DNA of 28,029 bases from Tidjanibacter sp. (GTDB lineage: Bacteria > Bacteroidota > Bacteroidia > Bacteroidales > Rikenellaceae). Made by a program: the position numbers and the translations under genes. Shown in pieces: positions 15,062-23,660 of the stretch (position 1 is its first letter; each line of letters starts with the position of its first letter). The DNA lies in contig JAGBVY010000145.1 in NCBI GenBank assembly GCA_017630115.1, positions 1-28,029 of the forward strand, given 5' to 3'. The notes beneath the pieces were generated by a model. It saw only the letters and a program-made list of their open reading frames with translations, had not been told where the DNA came from and did no database searches.

Positions 15062-16063
15062 TTACTCCTCTACAACCACGCAATCCCCCACTCCACGAGG
15101 CAGAACAAAGCGCACCCTTCCGCCCGAGGCTTTTTTGTCGTGGGTCATAGCCTCCCAGAGCTCCTCTTCGGGAAGCGAAGTGGATGTTGGCAGGCCATAT
15201 TTTTCCACCAGAGAGCCGATGCGCGAAGCCACCTCGGCCGACATCAGTCCGCTCTGAACGGCCCTCTGTGAAGCCCACACCAATCCCACAGCAACAGCCT
15301 CGCCGTGAGTAAGTTGGTCGCTAAGGCTTTCAATAGCGTGAGCCATCGTGTGGCCCAAATTCAGAAGGCGACGCACACCCCTATCGTAGGGGTCGTCGGC
15401 CACAAGAGCACACTTCACCAAGGCTGCACGACGCACAGCCTCGGCAAGCTCTTTGCCACCCTCGCGCAACTGCTCCAACGAGCTATTTTCGAGCAGCTCA
15501 AAAAGTTGCTCGTCGCCCACAATGGCGCTCTTGATAATCTCGGCCACACCGGCACGAAACTCTCGTTCGGGCAGTGTGGTCAAGAGCCTCACGTCGCACA
15601 GCACAAACTCGGCAGGCGAAAAGAAACCGACCATATTTTTATAGCCACCCACATTGACCGCACACTTGCCTCCGATGGCCGCATCGACCTGTCCCATAAG
15701 CGTTGTGGGGACAAGTCCAAACCTCACACCACGCATATAGGTGGAGGCCACAAAGCCCACCAAATCGCTCACAACACCACCGCCCACACCGAGCAGAAAC
15801 GTATCTCTATCAACCTTACTATCAATGAGTTCTTCCCACAGCATCTGGGCCAGTTGAAGATTTTTATTCTCCTCGCCAGCAGGTATCAGAACGCTCTCGG
15901 GCAGTAGTTCGGAGAGGTTGTGAAGAGCATCAACCTCGGCATCGACAATAGCCACCACCCTACCCTCGGGAAGCAGTTGGGGAAGCATCTGAGCCAGTGG
16001 TCCAACAACGATTTTCTGACCTCTCTGGGAGGCAAATTGGAGTTGCGAAAGTGTGTCAATCAT
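15062..16063 (-). CDS. aroB: 3-dehydroquinate synthase
   Basis: Second step of the shikimate pathway: converts DAHP to 3-dehydroquinate using NAD and a divalent metal. The 333 residues include the NAD-binding GGGVVSD at 94-100, PTTLMGQVDAAIGGKCAVN starting at 119, and the three expected metal ligands Glu175 (AGVAEIIKSA), His238 (LNLGHTMAHAIE) and His253 (LTHGEAVAVG). Slightly shorter than the E. coli enzyme but complete. It is transcribed divergently from typA; the two -7 boxes lie within an 11-bp inverted repeat. Confidence 0.97.
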   Translation of the reverse strand: MIDTLSQLQFASQRGQKIVVGPLAQMLPQLLPEGRVVAIVDAEVDALHNLSELLPESVLIPAGEENKNLQLAQMLWEELIDSKVDRDTFLLGVGGGVVSDLVGFVASTYMRGVRFGLVPTTLMGQVDAAIGGKCAVNVGGYKNMVGFFSPAEFVLCDVRLLTTLPEREFRAGVAEIIKSAIVGDEQLFELLENSSLEQLREGGKELAEAVRRAALVKCALVADDPYDRGVRRLLNLGHTMAHAIESLSDQLTHGEAVAVGLVWASQRAVQSGLMSAEVASRIGSLVEKYGLPTSTSLPEEELWEAMTHDKKASGGRVRFVLPRGVGDCVVVEE

Positions 16064-16085
16064 TTTTTATACCTTTATTTTTATA

Positions 16086-16123
16086 CAAAGGTAGTACAAA
16101 AACATCGAAAATTACTACCTTTG
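16086..16123. promoter_or_regulatory. Divergent aroB/typA promoters inside an inverted repeat
   Basis: caaaggtagta (16086-16096) and tactacctttg (16113-16123) are perfect inverted copies 16 bp apart. Each contains a TACCTTTG -7 box, one pointing to aroB and one to typA. Leaders would be about 18 and 21 nt. Neither side has a good TTTG -33 box. The symmetry extends 3 bp beyond the -7 consensus. Confidence 0.6.
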
Positions 16124-16148
16124 CGCCCAAAATAAAGCAGAAATAAGA

Positions 16149-17957
16149 ATGCAGAAACTACGCAACATTGCAATTATTGCCCACGTTGACCACGGTAAAA
16201 CCACCCTCGTGGACAAGATGATTCTACAAGCCAACCTCATACGCAACCAAGAGGCAAGCGGCACACTCGTACTCGACAACAACGATTTGGAGCGCGAGCG
16301 CGGAATCACCATCCTCTCGAAAAATGTGTCGGTAATCTACAACGACTACAAAATCAATATCATCGACACCCCCGGTCACTCCGACTTCGGTGGCGAGGTA
16401 GAAAGGGTGCTCAATATGGCCGACGGCGTTATCCTTTTGGTGGATGCCTTCGAGGGCACTATGCCCCAAACCCGCTTTGTGCTCCAAAAGGCACTCGCTC
16501 TGGGCAAAAAACCTATTGTGGTGGTAAACAAAGTCGATAAGCCCAACTGCCGCCCCGACTTCGTACACGAGCAGGTATTCGACCTGATGTTCACTCTCGA
16601 CGCCAACGAGGAGCAACTCGACTTCCGCACAATCTATGGTAGCGCCAAGCAGGGTTGGATGTCGCACACCTACAAGGAGCGCACCAACTCCATCACCCCT
16701 CTGCTGGATACAATCATCGACGATATACCTGAGCCTGAGAAGGTTGAAGGCACACCCCAGATGCTCATCACCTCGCTCGAATACTCGCCCTACTTGGGCC
16801 GAATCGCTGTGGGCAAACTCACTCGCGGCAGACTGCGTTCGGGTATGAACGTGACGCTGGCCAAACGCGACGGGTCGCTCATAAAGACCAAAATCAAAGA
16901 CCTTATGGTATTTGAGGGTCTAGGCAAAGCCAAGGTTGAGAGCGTTGAGTGTGGCGAGATATGTGCATTGGTAGGTATTGACGGTTTCGAGATTGGCGAC
17001 ACCATCTGCGACTTCGAAAATCCCGAGCCCCTGCCACCCATCACTATCGACGAGCCCACAATGAGTATGCTCTTTACGATTAACGACTCGCCCTTCTATG
17101 GCAAGGATGGTAAGTATGTCACCAGCCGCCACATCAAGGAGCATCTTGATAAGGAGTTGGAGAAAAACCTCGCACTGAGGGTTGTGCCCGGCGAGAGCGC
17201 CGACAAATTCATTGTCTATGGTCGTGGCGTATTGCACCTGTCGGTGTTGATTGAGACTATGCGTCGTGAGGGCTACGAGTTGCAAGTGGGTCAGCCCAAG
17301 GTAATCTTCAAAGAGATTGACGGCGTTAAGTGCGAGCCTATCGAGGAGCTCACAATCGACGTACCAGACGACTACGCAGGCAAGGCTATTGAGCTGACAA
17401 CCAAGCGTAAAGGTACTCTGCGCAATATGGAGTCGCGCAACGAGCGCACACGCCTCGAATTTGACATCCCTTCGAGGGGTATCATTGGTCTGAGGAGCAA
17501 CCTCCTAACAGCCACCGCAGGCGAGGCTATTATGGCCCACCGCCTAAAAGGATTTGAGCCCTACAAGGGCGAGATTGAGATGCGTACATCGGGCTCGCTC
17601 GTGGCTATGGAGACCGGTACGGCCTACGCCTATGCGCTCAACAAATTGCAGGATAGGGGTCGCTTCTTCGTTGAGCCCGGCGACGAGATTTACTGCGGTC
17701 AGGTTGTGGGCGAAAACACACGCGACAACGACATCTGCCTCAACCTCACCAAGAGCAAGAAGCTGACCAATATGCGCGCCAGCGGCTCCGACGACAAGGT
17801 AATCCTTGCCCCCGCTGTGAAGTTCTCGTTGGAGGAGGCTTTGGAGTACATCCGCGAGGATGAGTATGTTGAGATTACCCCAAAATATATGCGTATGCGT
17901 AAGATTCTGCTGAGCGAGATTGACCGCAAACGCGCCGAAAAAGCACAGCAACAGTAA
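16149..17957 (+). CDS. typA: Translational GTPase TypA/BipA
   Basis: A 602-residue ribosome-associated GTPase of the EF-G family, important for ribosome assembly and stress adaptation. G1 is AHVDHGKTT at 11-19, the switch region has RERGITI, G3 is DTPGHSDF and G4 is NKVD. Domains II, III and V follow, and the C-terminal part contains FDIPSRGIIGLRSNLLTAT, a region typical of BipA. Full length for the family. It is monocistronic, with its own promoter and a strong terminator at 17982-18019. Confidence 0.97.
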   Translation: MQKLRNIAIIAHVDHGKTTLVDKMILQANLIRNQEASGTLVLDNNDLERERGITILSKNVSVIYNDYKINIIDTPGHSDFGGEVERVLNMADGVILLVDAFEGTMPQTRFVLQKALALGKKPIVVVNKVDKPNCRPDFVHEQVFDLMFTLDANEEQLDFRTIYGSAKQGWMSHTYKERTNSITPLLDTIIDDIPEPEKVEGTPQMLITSLEYSPYLGRIAVGKLTRGRLRSGMNVTLAKRDGSLIKTKIKDLMVFEGLGKAKVESVECGEICALVGIDGFEIGDTICDFENPEPLPPITIDEPTMSMLFTINDSPFYGKDGKYVTSRHIKEHLDKELEKNLALRVVPGESADKFIVYGRGVLHLSVLIETMRREGYELQVGQPKVIFKEIDGVKCEPIEELTIDVPDDYAGKAIELTTKRKGTLRNMESRNERTRLEFDIPSRGIIGLRSNLLTATAGEAIMAHRLKGFEPYKGEIEMRTSGSLVAMETGTAYAYALNKLQDRGRFFVEPGDEIYCGQVVGENTRDNDICLNLTKSKKLTNMRASGSDDKVILAPAVKFSLEEALEYIREDEYVEITPKYMRMRKILLSEIDRKRAEKAQQQ

Positions 17958-17981
17958 TCTACTACAACATCAAAACACATC

Positions 17982-18019
17982 AATAGCAGGTTGGCCTTTG
18001 TGACCAACCTGCTATTTTT
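17982..18019 (+). terminator. typA terminator
   Basis: Perfect stem aatagcaggttgg / ccaacctgctatt with loop cctttgtga, followed by TTTTATTA. It separates typA from the capsule operon promoter. Confidence 0.9.
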
Positions 18020-18117
18020 ATTACGCAAGGAAGCCATTGCCGAAAGTCAGCCAATTGGCAGAATAGGCGACTTGTTCGTACGGCCCTATTTATCAGAGAG
18101 AAAAGTGTAGATTTTCT

Positions 18118-18148
18118 TTTGTAAAACAGAAAAGTTTTCGTATATTTG
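18118..18148 (+). promoter_or_regulatory. Capsule operon promoter
   Basis: TTTG (18118-18121), 19 bp, TATATTTG (18141-18148): the best full match to the Bacteroidetes consensus in the window. The predicted start is about 18153. No inverted repeats flanking it were seen, so there is no sign that it is an invertible promoter of the B. fragilis type. Confidence 0.8.
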
Positions 18149-18153
18149 TAGCA

Positions 18154-18372
18154 GATTGTAAGCCCATCTAAACGAGATTTGGCGGCAATCCGAAAGTCGG
18201 TTTTACCCCCCCGTTACGGGTTAAGTAATTGCAACTCAGTGTGTTATGTGGGTTGCAATGTCCCCAAACTATGCTCTCAACCCAAGAAAAAGAGTGTAGT
18301 AAAGGGCTATCAAAAGCGAATTATCATCTCACTAAAAAGCCTCTACCGTAGGTAGATTTGCCCAAAACCGTG
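18154..18372 (+). other. Untranslated leader of the capsule operon
   Basis: About 220 nt between the promoter and upxY. It holds a hairpin with 8-bp arms attgcaac (18228-18235) / gttgcaat (18252-18259) and, just before it, a C7 run in a short cccg-tta-cggg hairpin. In Bacteroides, UpxY proteins act on the leader of their own operon to prevent early termination, so this is the likely target. No clear intrinsic terminator was seen in it. Confidence 0.5.
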
Positions 18373-18963
18373 ATGGCCGGCAACGAAAAAACAGACAAAT
18401 CAGACTCCTTGGCCCCCACAACTACCACACTCGACCAGAGTGCGTGGTATGTTCTCAGGGTTACCTATCAGCGCGAGATGCAGGCACACCTCAAACTGGT
18501 GGATTTGGGCATAGAGTCCTACTTACCCACCCAAAGGAAAAAGATAGTCCGAGGAGCAAGAACCACCTACCGCACAGTCTCCGCACTTCACAACTACATT
18601 TTCGTAAGAGCGACGCTCAGCGAGATAAAGCGCATAAAGGAGCTATACATCCCCTACCTACGCTTTATGATGGGTCACGATGAGAACGGCACTAAGTGCC
18701 CACAGTGCGTGCCAGAAGAGCAGATGCGCCACTTTATTGCCATCACCGCTAACGAAAAAGAGATGATTAAATACCTCGACCCCGAGACTATCGACCTTGC
18801 CAAAGGTGACAAGGTTCGCATCTTGGCCGGTCCTTTTGAGGGAGTGGAGGGAACATTTATGAAAATCTCTGCCAAGAACGAGAAGCGTGTAGTGGTAAAA
18901 ATCGAAGGCATCACCGCCGTAGCCACCGCCGCCATCCCCGCCGCCCTGGTGGAGAGGATTTAG
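18373..18963 (+). CDS. UpxY-family transcription antiterminator (NusG paralogue)
   Basis: A 196-residue NusG-like protein at the head of the capsule operon. The NGN domain runs from about residue 24 (WYVLRV) to 125 and includes the family's LHNYIFVR strand; the KOW motif is at about 145-162 (GDKVRILAGPFEGVEGTF). Such proteins bind RNA polymerase and specifically allow elongation through long capsule operons. The frame is open from a TTG at 18358 and a GTG at 18370, but the ATG at 18373 is the simplest start. No UpxZ-like gene (the inhibitor of competing UpxY proteins in B. fragilis) follows; the next gene is biosynthetic. A CPQC pair near residues 109-112 is a possible oddity. Confidence 0.88.
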   Translation: MAGNEKTDKSDSLAPTTTTLDQSAWYVLRVTYQREMQAHLKLVDLGIESYLPTQRKKIVRGARTTYRTVSALHNYIFVRATLSEIKRIKELYIPYLRFMMGHDENGTKCPQCVPEEQMRHFIAITANEKEMIKYLDPETIDLAKGDKVRILAGPFEGVEGTFMKISAKNEKRVVVKIEGITAVATAAIPAALVERI

Positions 18964-19029
18964 AGAGAAACTTATAACCAACTTTCTGCTCTGCCATAAA
19001 GGTAAGCAGCAATGTAAAAAAACACAACG

Positions 19030-20976
19030 ATGTTGAAAAAATTGATGCAAAATCGTTATTTGAGCTACTGGGCAGTCCTAATGATTGACCTAGTATTGGT
19101 ATCCGTGTCGTCCATTATCTCCATCTTTGCAGTGCGATTCTTTGGTGGCGAAGCTGCCATCGGCAAGACAACCGCATTCGTAATTTTTGGCGTATCATTA
19201 TTTATCAATCTCGGTTGCTTCCTCCTATTCCGCACCTACCGACATATCATCCGACACTCGTCGCTCAAAGGCCTGCTGCCTTTGGGTTTGGCAATCCTTT
19301 CCAAGTCGGTTATATTCTTTATTCTGCTCAATTTAGTGCCTCAACTACACTTGGCAGAGAAAAGCATCATTTTAGGCGTGGGACTAGATTTTATGATCTC
19401 TGCCGTCACACTCATTGGTGCAAGGGTATTGATGATTGTAGCCTACGACTGGGTGGTAGAGCACTCTAACGACAAACGTCACCGAGTTCTAATTTACGGA
19501 CTGAGCGACAAAAGCGTAGCACTTACAACTCGCCTCTTCAAGAGTACACATTATCGTGTTGTGGGCTTCATAAACTACGGCACAAAGATGAGTGGCTATA
19601 AAGTTTCAGAGTATAAGACATATTACTTCCGCAACGAAGAAGATATAGACAAAGTACTGGATTTGACTTCGGCTGACGCGCTACTTTTTGCAACCGATAC
19701 CGACGCATTTGGCGAGAAAGACCGCCTCATAAAGTATTGCAGCGAGCACCCCACACACCCGCTCAAAATTCTTGTTGCTCCACAAGTAGATGAATTTGAC
19801 GGAGATAGTTTGGGTAAGATGAAGATGCGCAACATTCGCATTGAAGATTTGCTCGGTCGAGACGAAATTGAGATTAGCCGAGAGGAAGTCTATGCAAATT
19901 TCCACAATAAGGTTGTGATGGTGACTGGTGGTGCCGGCTCAATTGGCTCAGAAATATGCCGACAGATGGCCGACCTCGGTGTAAAGAAACTCATCATCTT
20001 CGACATAGCAGAGTCCCCTCTTCACGAAATTCGATTGGAGTTGGAGAAGAAATACCCCTCGCTCGATTTCGTACCCTTCATCGGCGATGTACGCTCGGCC
20101 AAGAGGTTGCAGGTGGCTTTCGACCGTTATAGTCCAGAAGTGGTATTCCACGCTGCCGCCTACAAACACGTTCCTCTGATGGAGGAGAACCCCTGCGAGG
20201 CTGTATTGAGCAATGTACTCGGTTCGAAAAACGTGGCCGATTTGTGTGTGAAGAACGGGGTAGAGAAAGTAGTTATGATTTCGACCGATAAGGCTGTGAA
20301 TCCAACAAATGTGATGGGCTGTTCGAAACGTTTGGCCGAAATCTACTGCCAGAGTCTGGGTATGGCAATCGCAAACGGGAGTATCACAGGCAAAACCAAG
20401 TTCGTAACCACTCGATTTGGCAATGTATTGGGTAGCAATGGCAGCGTTATTCCCCACTTCCGCAAACAGATTGAGGAGGGTGGTCCTGTTACAGTGACAC
20501 ACCCAAAAATCAACCGCTTCTTTATGACTATTCCTGAGGCGTGTCGCTTGGTAATGGAGGCCGCAACAATGAGCAACGGCAACGAGATTTTCGTATTTGA
20601 GATGGGTGAACCGGTGCTGATTGTACATCTAGCCGAAAGGATGATTAAACTTGCCGGCTATGTACCCGGCAAGGATATAGAGATTAAGTTCACTGGCCTG
20701 CGCCCAGGCGAGAAACTCTACGAAGAGGTGCTCTCAAACGAGGAGAATACCATCCCCACCGACCACAATAAAATCAAAATCGCCAAGGTACGCGAATATG
20801 ATTTCGACAGCATCTGCGAGCGATTCGATGCTCTTGTTGATATTGCTAAAAGTGGCGATGTAACCAACGCTGTGCGAAATATGAAGCGCATCGTGCCTGA
20901 GTTTAAGAGCAACAACTCTGCATTTGAGCTACTCGACCGTGAACTCGAAAATGAGGCACGACAAAACAAGGCATAG
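19030..20976 (+). CDS. Membrane-anchored NDP-sugar 4,6-dehydratase (CapD/FlaA1/WbpM type)
   Basis: 648 residues. Four membrane helices lie within residues 11-140, a CoA-binding-like Rossmann domain at about 150-255, and a catalytic SDR domain from about 290. The NAD motif is TGGAGSIGS at 299-307. The active-site stretch STDKAVNPTNVMGCSKR at 418-434 has Met429 in place of the usual Tyr of YxxxK, with Lys433 kept; this substitution is normal for the large UDP-GlcNAc 4,6-dehydratases. The likely reaction is UDP-GlcNAc to the 4-keto-6-deoxy sugar, the entry to QuiNAc, FucNAc or bacillosamine-type residues. It is 66 bp after upxY and part of the conserved, GC-richer front of the operon. Confidence 0.9.
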   Translation: MLKKLMQNRYLSYWAVLMIDLVLVSVSSIISIFAVRFFGGEAAIGKTTAFVIFGVSLFINLGCFLLFRTYRHIIRHSSLKGLLPLGLAILSKSVIFFILLNLVPQLHLAEKSIILGVGLDFMISAVTLIGARVLMIVAYDWVVEHSNDKRHRVLIYGLSDKSVALTTRLFKSTHYRVVGFINYGTKMSGYKVSEYKTYYFRNEEDIDKVLDLTSADALLFATDTDAFGEKDRLIKYCSEHPTHPLKILVAPQVDEFDGDSLGKMKMRNIRIEDLLGRDEIEISREEVYANFHNKVVMVTGGAGSIGSEICRQMADLGVKKLIIFDIAESPLHEIRLELEKKYPSLDFVPFIGDVRSAKRLQVAFDRYSPEVVFHAAAYKHVPLMEENPCEAVLSNVLGSKNVADLCVKNGVEKVVMISTDKAVNPTNVMGCSKRLAEIYCQSLGMAIANGSITGKTKFVTTRFGNVLGSNGSVIPHFRKQIEEGGPVTVTHPKINRFFMTIPEACRLVMEAATMSNGNEIFVFEMGEPVLIVHLAERMIKLAGYVPGKDIEIKFTGLRPGEKLYEEVLSNEENTIPTDHNKIKIAKVREYDFDSICERFDALVDIAKSGDVTNAVRNMKRIVPEFKSNNSAFELLDRELENEARQNKA

Positions 20977-21008
20977 CACCAAATAAACCACAAAACCACA
21001 TAAGATAA

Positions 21009-22334
21009 ATGAAAATTGCAGTTGCAGGAACGGGATATGTGGGTTTGTCGATGGCAACCCTCTTGGCACAGCACAATGAGGTTGTGGCAGTGGATATCGT
21101 TCCCGAGAAAGTAGAGAAAATCAACAAGCGAATCTCGCCCATCCAGGACGAGTATATCGAAAAATACTTCGCCGAGAAGGAGTTAAACCTCGTGGCGACG
21201 CTCAATGCAGAGGAGGCCTACAAGGGTGCCGACTTTGTAATCATTGCCGCCCCCACCAACTACGACCCTCAGCGCAACTTCTTCGACACCTCGGCCGTAG
21301 AGGCGGTTATTGAGAAGGTCGTGGAGGTCAATCCCGATGCGGTTATGGTCATCAAATCGACCATCCCCGTGGGCTACACCCGCTCGCTCTATGTGAAGTA
21401 TGCCTTGCAGTTCCTCTACAAGCCCGAGCTGAAAGACAAAAAGTTCAACCTGCTCTTCTCACCCGAGTTCTTGCGCGAGAGCAAGGCTCTGTACGACAAC
21501 CTCTACCCTTCGCGCATCATCGTGGGCTTCCCCAAGATTATCGACATCAACGAGAAGAATTTCAATGAGGAGAATGCTGCAATTAAGGCTATTGCCAACC
21601 CCAAGGCAGAGGAATTTGCACACACCTTTGCAGGTCTGTTGCAGCAGGGTGCCCTGAAACCCGATATTGACACCCTCTTTATGGGTATGAAGGAGGCAGA
21701 GGCTGTTAAGTTGTTCGCCAATACATACTTGGCTCTGCGTGTGAGCTACTTCAACGAGCTCGACACCTACGCCGAGGTCAAGGGTCTTGATTCGCAGGCC
21801 ATTATCAACGGTATCGGCCTTGACCCCCGAATCGGTACCCACTACAACAACCCCTCGTTTGGCTATGGTGGTTACTGTCTGCCCAAGGACACCAAGCAGC
21901 TCCTTGCCAACTACGAGGATGTTCCACAGACGATGATGACCGCCATTGTGGAGAGCAACCGCACTCGTAAGGACTACATTGCCGACCAAGTACTTCGCAA
22001 GGCAGGATATTACACCGCTTCGAGCCAGTGGGATGCCACCAAGGAACAGGAGGTGGTTGTGGGCGTATATAGGCTCACAATGAAGGCGGGCTCGGACAAC
22101 TTCCGCCAGTCCTCCATTCAGGGCGTTATGAAGCGCATCAAAGCAAAGGGTGCAAAAGTTATCATCTACGAGCCCACCTTGGATAACGGCTCAACATTCT
22201 TCGGCTCGGAGGTGGTGAACGACCTCGCCGAGTTCAAAAAACGCTGCCACGCTATCATCGCCAACCGCTACGACTCGGTGCTCGATGATGTGATAGAAAA
22301 AGTTTATACACGAGATATTTTCAAGAGAGATTAG
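21009..22334 (+). CDS. ugd: UDP-glucose 6-dehydrogenase
   Basis: Oxidises UDP-glucose to UDP-glucuronate with NAD. 441 residues. The Rossmann motif GTGYVGLSMA is at 7-16, and the catalytic Cys290 is within FGYGGYCLPKDTKQ. Central and C-terminal UDP-binding domains are complete. Related enzymes acting on UDP-ManNAc share the fold, but the next gene, a UDP-glucuronate epimerase, supports glucose as substrate. The last 137 bp (from 22198, encoding FGSEVVNDLAEFK to the end) recur without gaps at 23509-23645. It is 32 bp after the dehydratase gene and 6 bp before the epimerase gene. Confidence 0.92.
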   Translation: MKIAVAGTGYVGLSMATLLAQHNEVVAVDIVPEKVEKINKRISPIQDEYIEKYFAEKELNLVATLNAEEAYKGADFVIIAAPTNYDPQRNFFDTSAVEAVIEKVVEVNPDAVMVIKSTIPVGYTRSLYVKYALQFLYKPELKDKKFNLLFSPEFLRESKALYDNLYPSRIIVGFPKIIDINEKNFNEENAAIKAIANPKAEEFAHTFAGLLQQGALKPDIDTLFMGMKEAEAVKLFANTYLALRVSYFNELDTYAEVKGLDSQAIINGIGLDPRIGTHYNNPSFGYGGYCLPKDTKQLLANYEDVPQTMMTAIVESNRTRKDYIADQVLRKAGYYTASSQWDATKEQEVVVGVYRLTMKAGSDNFRQSSIQGVMKRIKAKGAKVIIYEPTLDNGSTFFGSEVVNDLAEFKKRCHAIIANRYDSVLDDVIEKVYTRDIFKRD

Positions 22335-22340
22335 TTGAAA

Positions 22341-23399
22341 ATGAGAGTATTAGTTACGGGAGCCGCAGGTTTCATTGGTTCCAACTTGGTCGAAAGGCTG
22401 CTTACAACCGAAAGCCCCATTGAGATTGTGGGCCTCGACAGCGTCAACGACTACTACGATGTGAGCATCAAGGAGTATAGGCTTGCAAAGCTCGAAAAGC
22501 TCGCCGCCGAGCACCCCGAGAGCAAGTGGGAGTTTGTGAAGGGTAACTTGGCCGACAAGGCACTCATTGAGAGGCTCTTCGAGGAGAACGACTTTGAGGT
22601 GGTGGTAAACCTCGCAGCGCAGGCTGGCGTTCGCTACTCCATCACCAACCCCGATGCCTACATCGAGAGCAACCTCATCGGTTTCTACAATATCTTGGAG
22701 GCCTGCCGCCACAGCTACGACGGAGGTAAGAGGGGCGTTCAGCACTTGGTTTACGCTTCGAGTAGCTCGGTCTATGGCAGCAACAAGAAAGTGCCCTACT
22801 CTACCGACGACAAGGTAGATAACCCCGTATCGCTCTATGCTGCAACCAAGAAGAGCAACGAGCTTCTGGCTCACTCATATAGCAAGCTCTACAACATCCC
22901 CTCTACGGGTCTGAGGTTCTTCACCGTCTATGGTCCCGCGGGTAGGCCCGATATGGCCTACTTTGGCTTTACCAATATGCTCCGCAAGGGCGAAACCATC
23001 AAAATCTTCAACTACGGAAACTGCAAGCGCGACTTCACCTATGTGGATGACATCGTTGAGGGCGTGCAGAGGGTTATGCACAAAGCGCCAGAGCGCAGAG
23101 TTGGCGAGGACGGACTGCCCGAGCCTCCCTATGCTATATATAATATAGGTAACAGCAACCCTGAAAACCTCTTGGACTTTGTGGACATTTTGCAACAAGA
23201 GTTGATAAGGGCCGGTGTGCTGCCCGAGGACTACGACTTCGAGTCGCACAAGGAGCTCGTGGCAATGCAGCCCGGCGATGTGCCCGTGACTTTTGCCGAC
23301 ACCTCGGCATTGGAACGTGACTTCGACTTCAAGCCCCACACCCCTCTGCGCGATGGCCTCCGCAAGTTCGCCGAGTGGTACAAAGAGTTTTACGGATAA
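22341..23399 (+). CDS. UDP-glucuronate 4-epimerase (SDR family)
   Basis: Interconverts UDP-glucuronate and UDP-galacturonate, using the product of ugd. 352 residues. The NAD motif TGAAGFIGSN is at 6-15, and the family-typical GLDSVNDYYDVSIKEYRL begins at 31. The catalytic Ser/Thr region is SSSVYG at 141-146 and YAATK has Tyr166 and Lys170. FFTVYGPAGRPDMA is also typical of this subgroup rather than of dTDP-glucose dehydratases. An upstream TTG at 22335 is in frame, but the ATG at 22341, 6 bp after the ugd stop, fits the protein's N-terminus. UDP-galacturonate would feed the capsule repeat unit. Confidence 0.9.
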   Translation: MRVLVTGAAGFIGSNLVERLLTTESPIEIVGLDSVNDYYDVSIKEYRLAKLEKLAAEHPESKWEFVKGNLADKALIERLFEENDFEVVVNLAAQAGVRYSITNPDAYIESNLIGFYNILEACRHSYDGGKRGVQHLVYASSSSVYGSNKKVPYSTDDKVDNPVSLYAATKKSNELLAHSYSKLYNIPSTGLRFFTVYGPAGRPDMAYFGFTNMLRKGETIKIFNYGNCKRDFTYVDDIVEGVQRVMHKAPERRVGEDGLPEPPYAIYNIGNSNPENLLDFVDILQQELIRAGVLPEDYDFESHKELVAMQPGDVPVTFADTSALERDFDFKPHTPLRDGLRKFAEWYKEFYG

Positions 23400-23411
23400 A
23401 CAAAAAGATAA

Positions 23412-23645
23412 ATGAAAGATTACCAATATCATATCTTTTCACCCTACCGCGTGTGCCCTCTGGGTGCGCACGTTGACCACCAGCACGGTCTGGTGAGCGG
23501 TTCGATACTCTTCGGCTCGGAGGTGGTGAACGACCTTGCGGAGTTCAAACGCCACTCACAGGCAATTATTGCTAATCGCTACGACTCGGTTCTAGACGAT
23601 GTCAAAGAAAAAGTATACACACGAGATATTTTTAGAAGAGATTAA
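23412..23645 (+). pseudogene. Chimeric remnant: sugar-kinase N-terminus fused to Ugd C-terminus
   Basis: 77 codons that join two unrelated proteins. Residues 1-31 (with SPYRVCPLGAHVDHQHG) match the N-terminal signature of galactokinase-like GHMP kinases. Residues 33-77, from FGSEVVNDLAEFK to the stop, copy the C-terminus of the UDP-glucose dehydrogenase encoded 1.3 kb upstream. Neither part could be active alone. The simplest reading is that a kinase gene and a second ugd copy once lay here and the DNA between was deleted. The frame is open and starts 12 bp after the epimerase gene, so it may still be translated. It marks the boundary to AT-rich DNA. Confidence 0.8.
23509..23645 (+). repeat. 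Diverged direct repeat of the ugd 3' end (22198-22334)
   Basis: Ungapped 137-bp match to the end of ugd with 25 differences by my count. The first 28 bp are identical, and most later changes are at third codon positions. This is a substrate for homologous recombination that would remove or exchange the epimerase gene and the remnant. Confidence 0.85.
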
Positions 23646-23660
23646 AACCACAAATGATAT

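Noticed and set aside
18030..18115. tRNA gene between typA and the capsule promoter
   Set aside because: No cloverleaf, no T-loop consensus GTTCRANNC and no matching acceptor stem.
18020..18260. Invertible capsule promoter
   Set aside because: I looked for inverted repeats flanking 18118-18148 and found only a short direct repeat (ccgaaagtc near 18039 and 18190); no invertase gene is in the window.
22335..22340. TTG start two codons upstream for the UDP-glucuronate epimerase
   Set aside because: The ATG at 22341 gives the standard N-terminus directly before the NAD-binding strand and a normal 6-bp gap to ugd.
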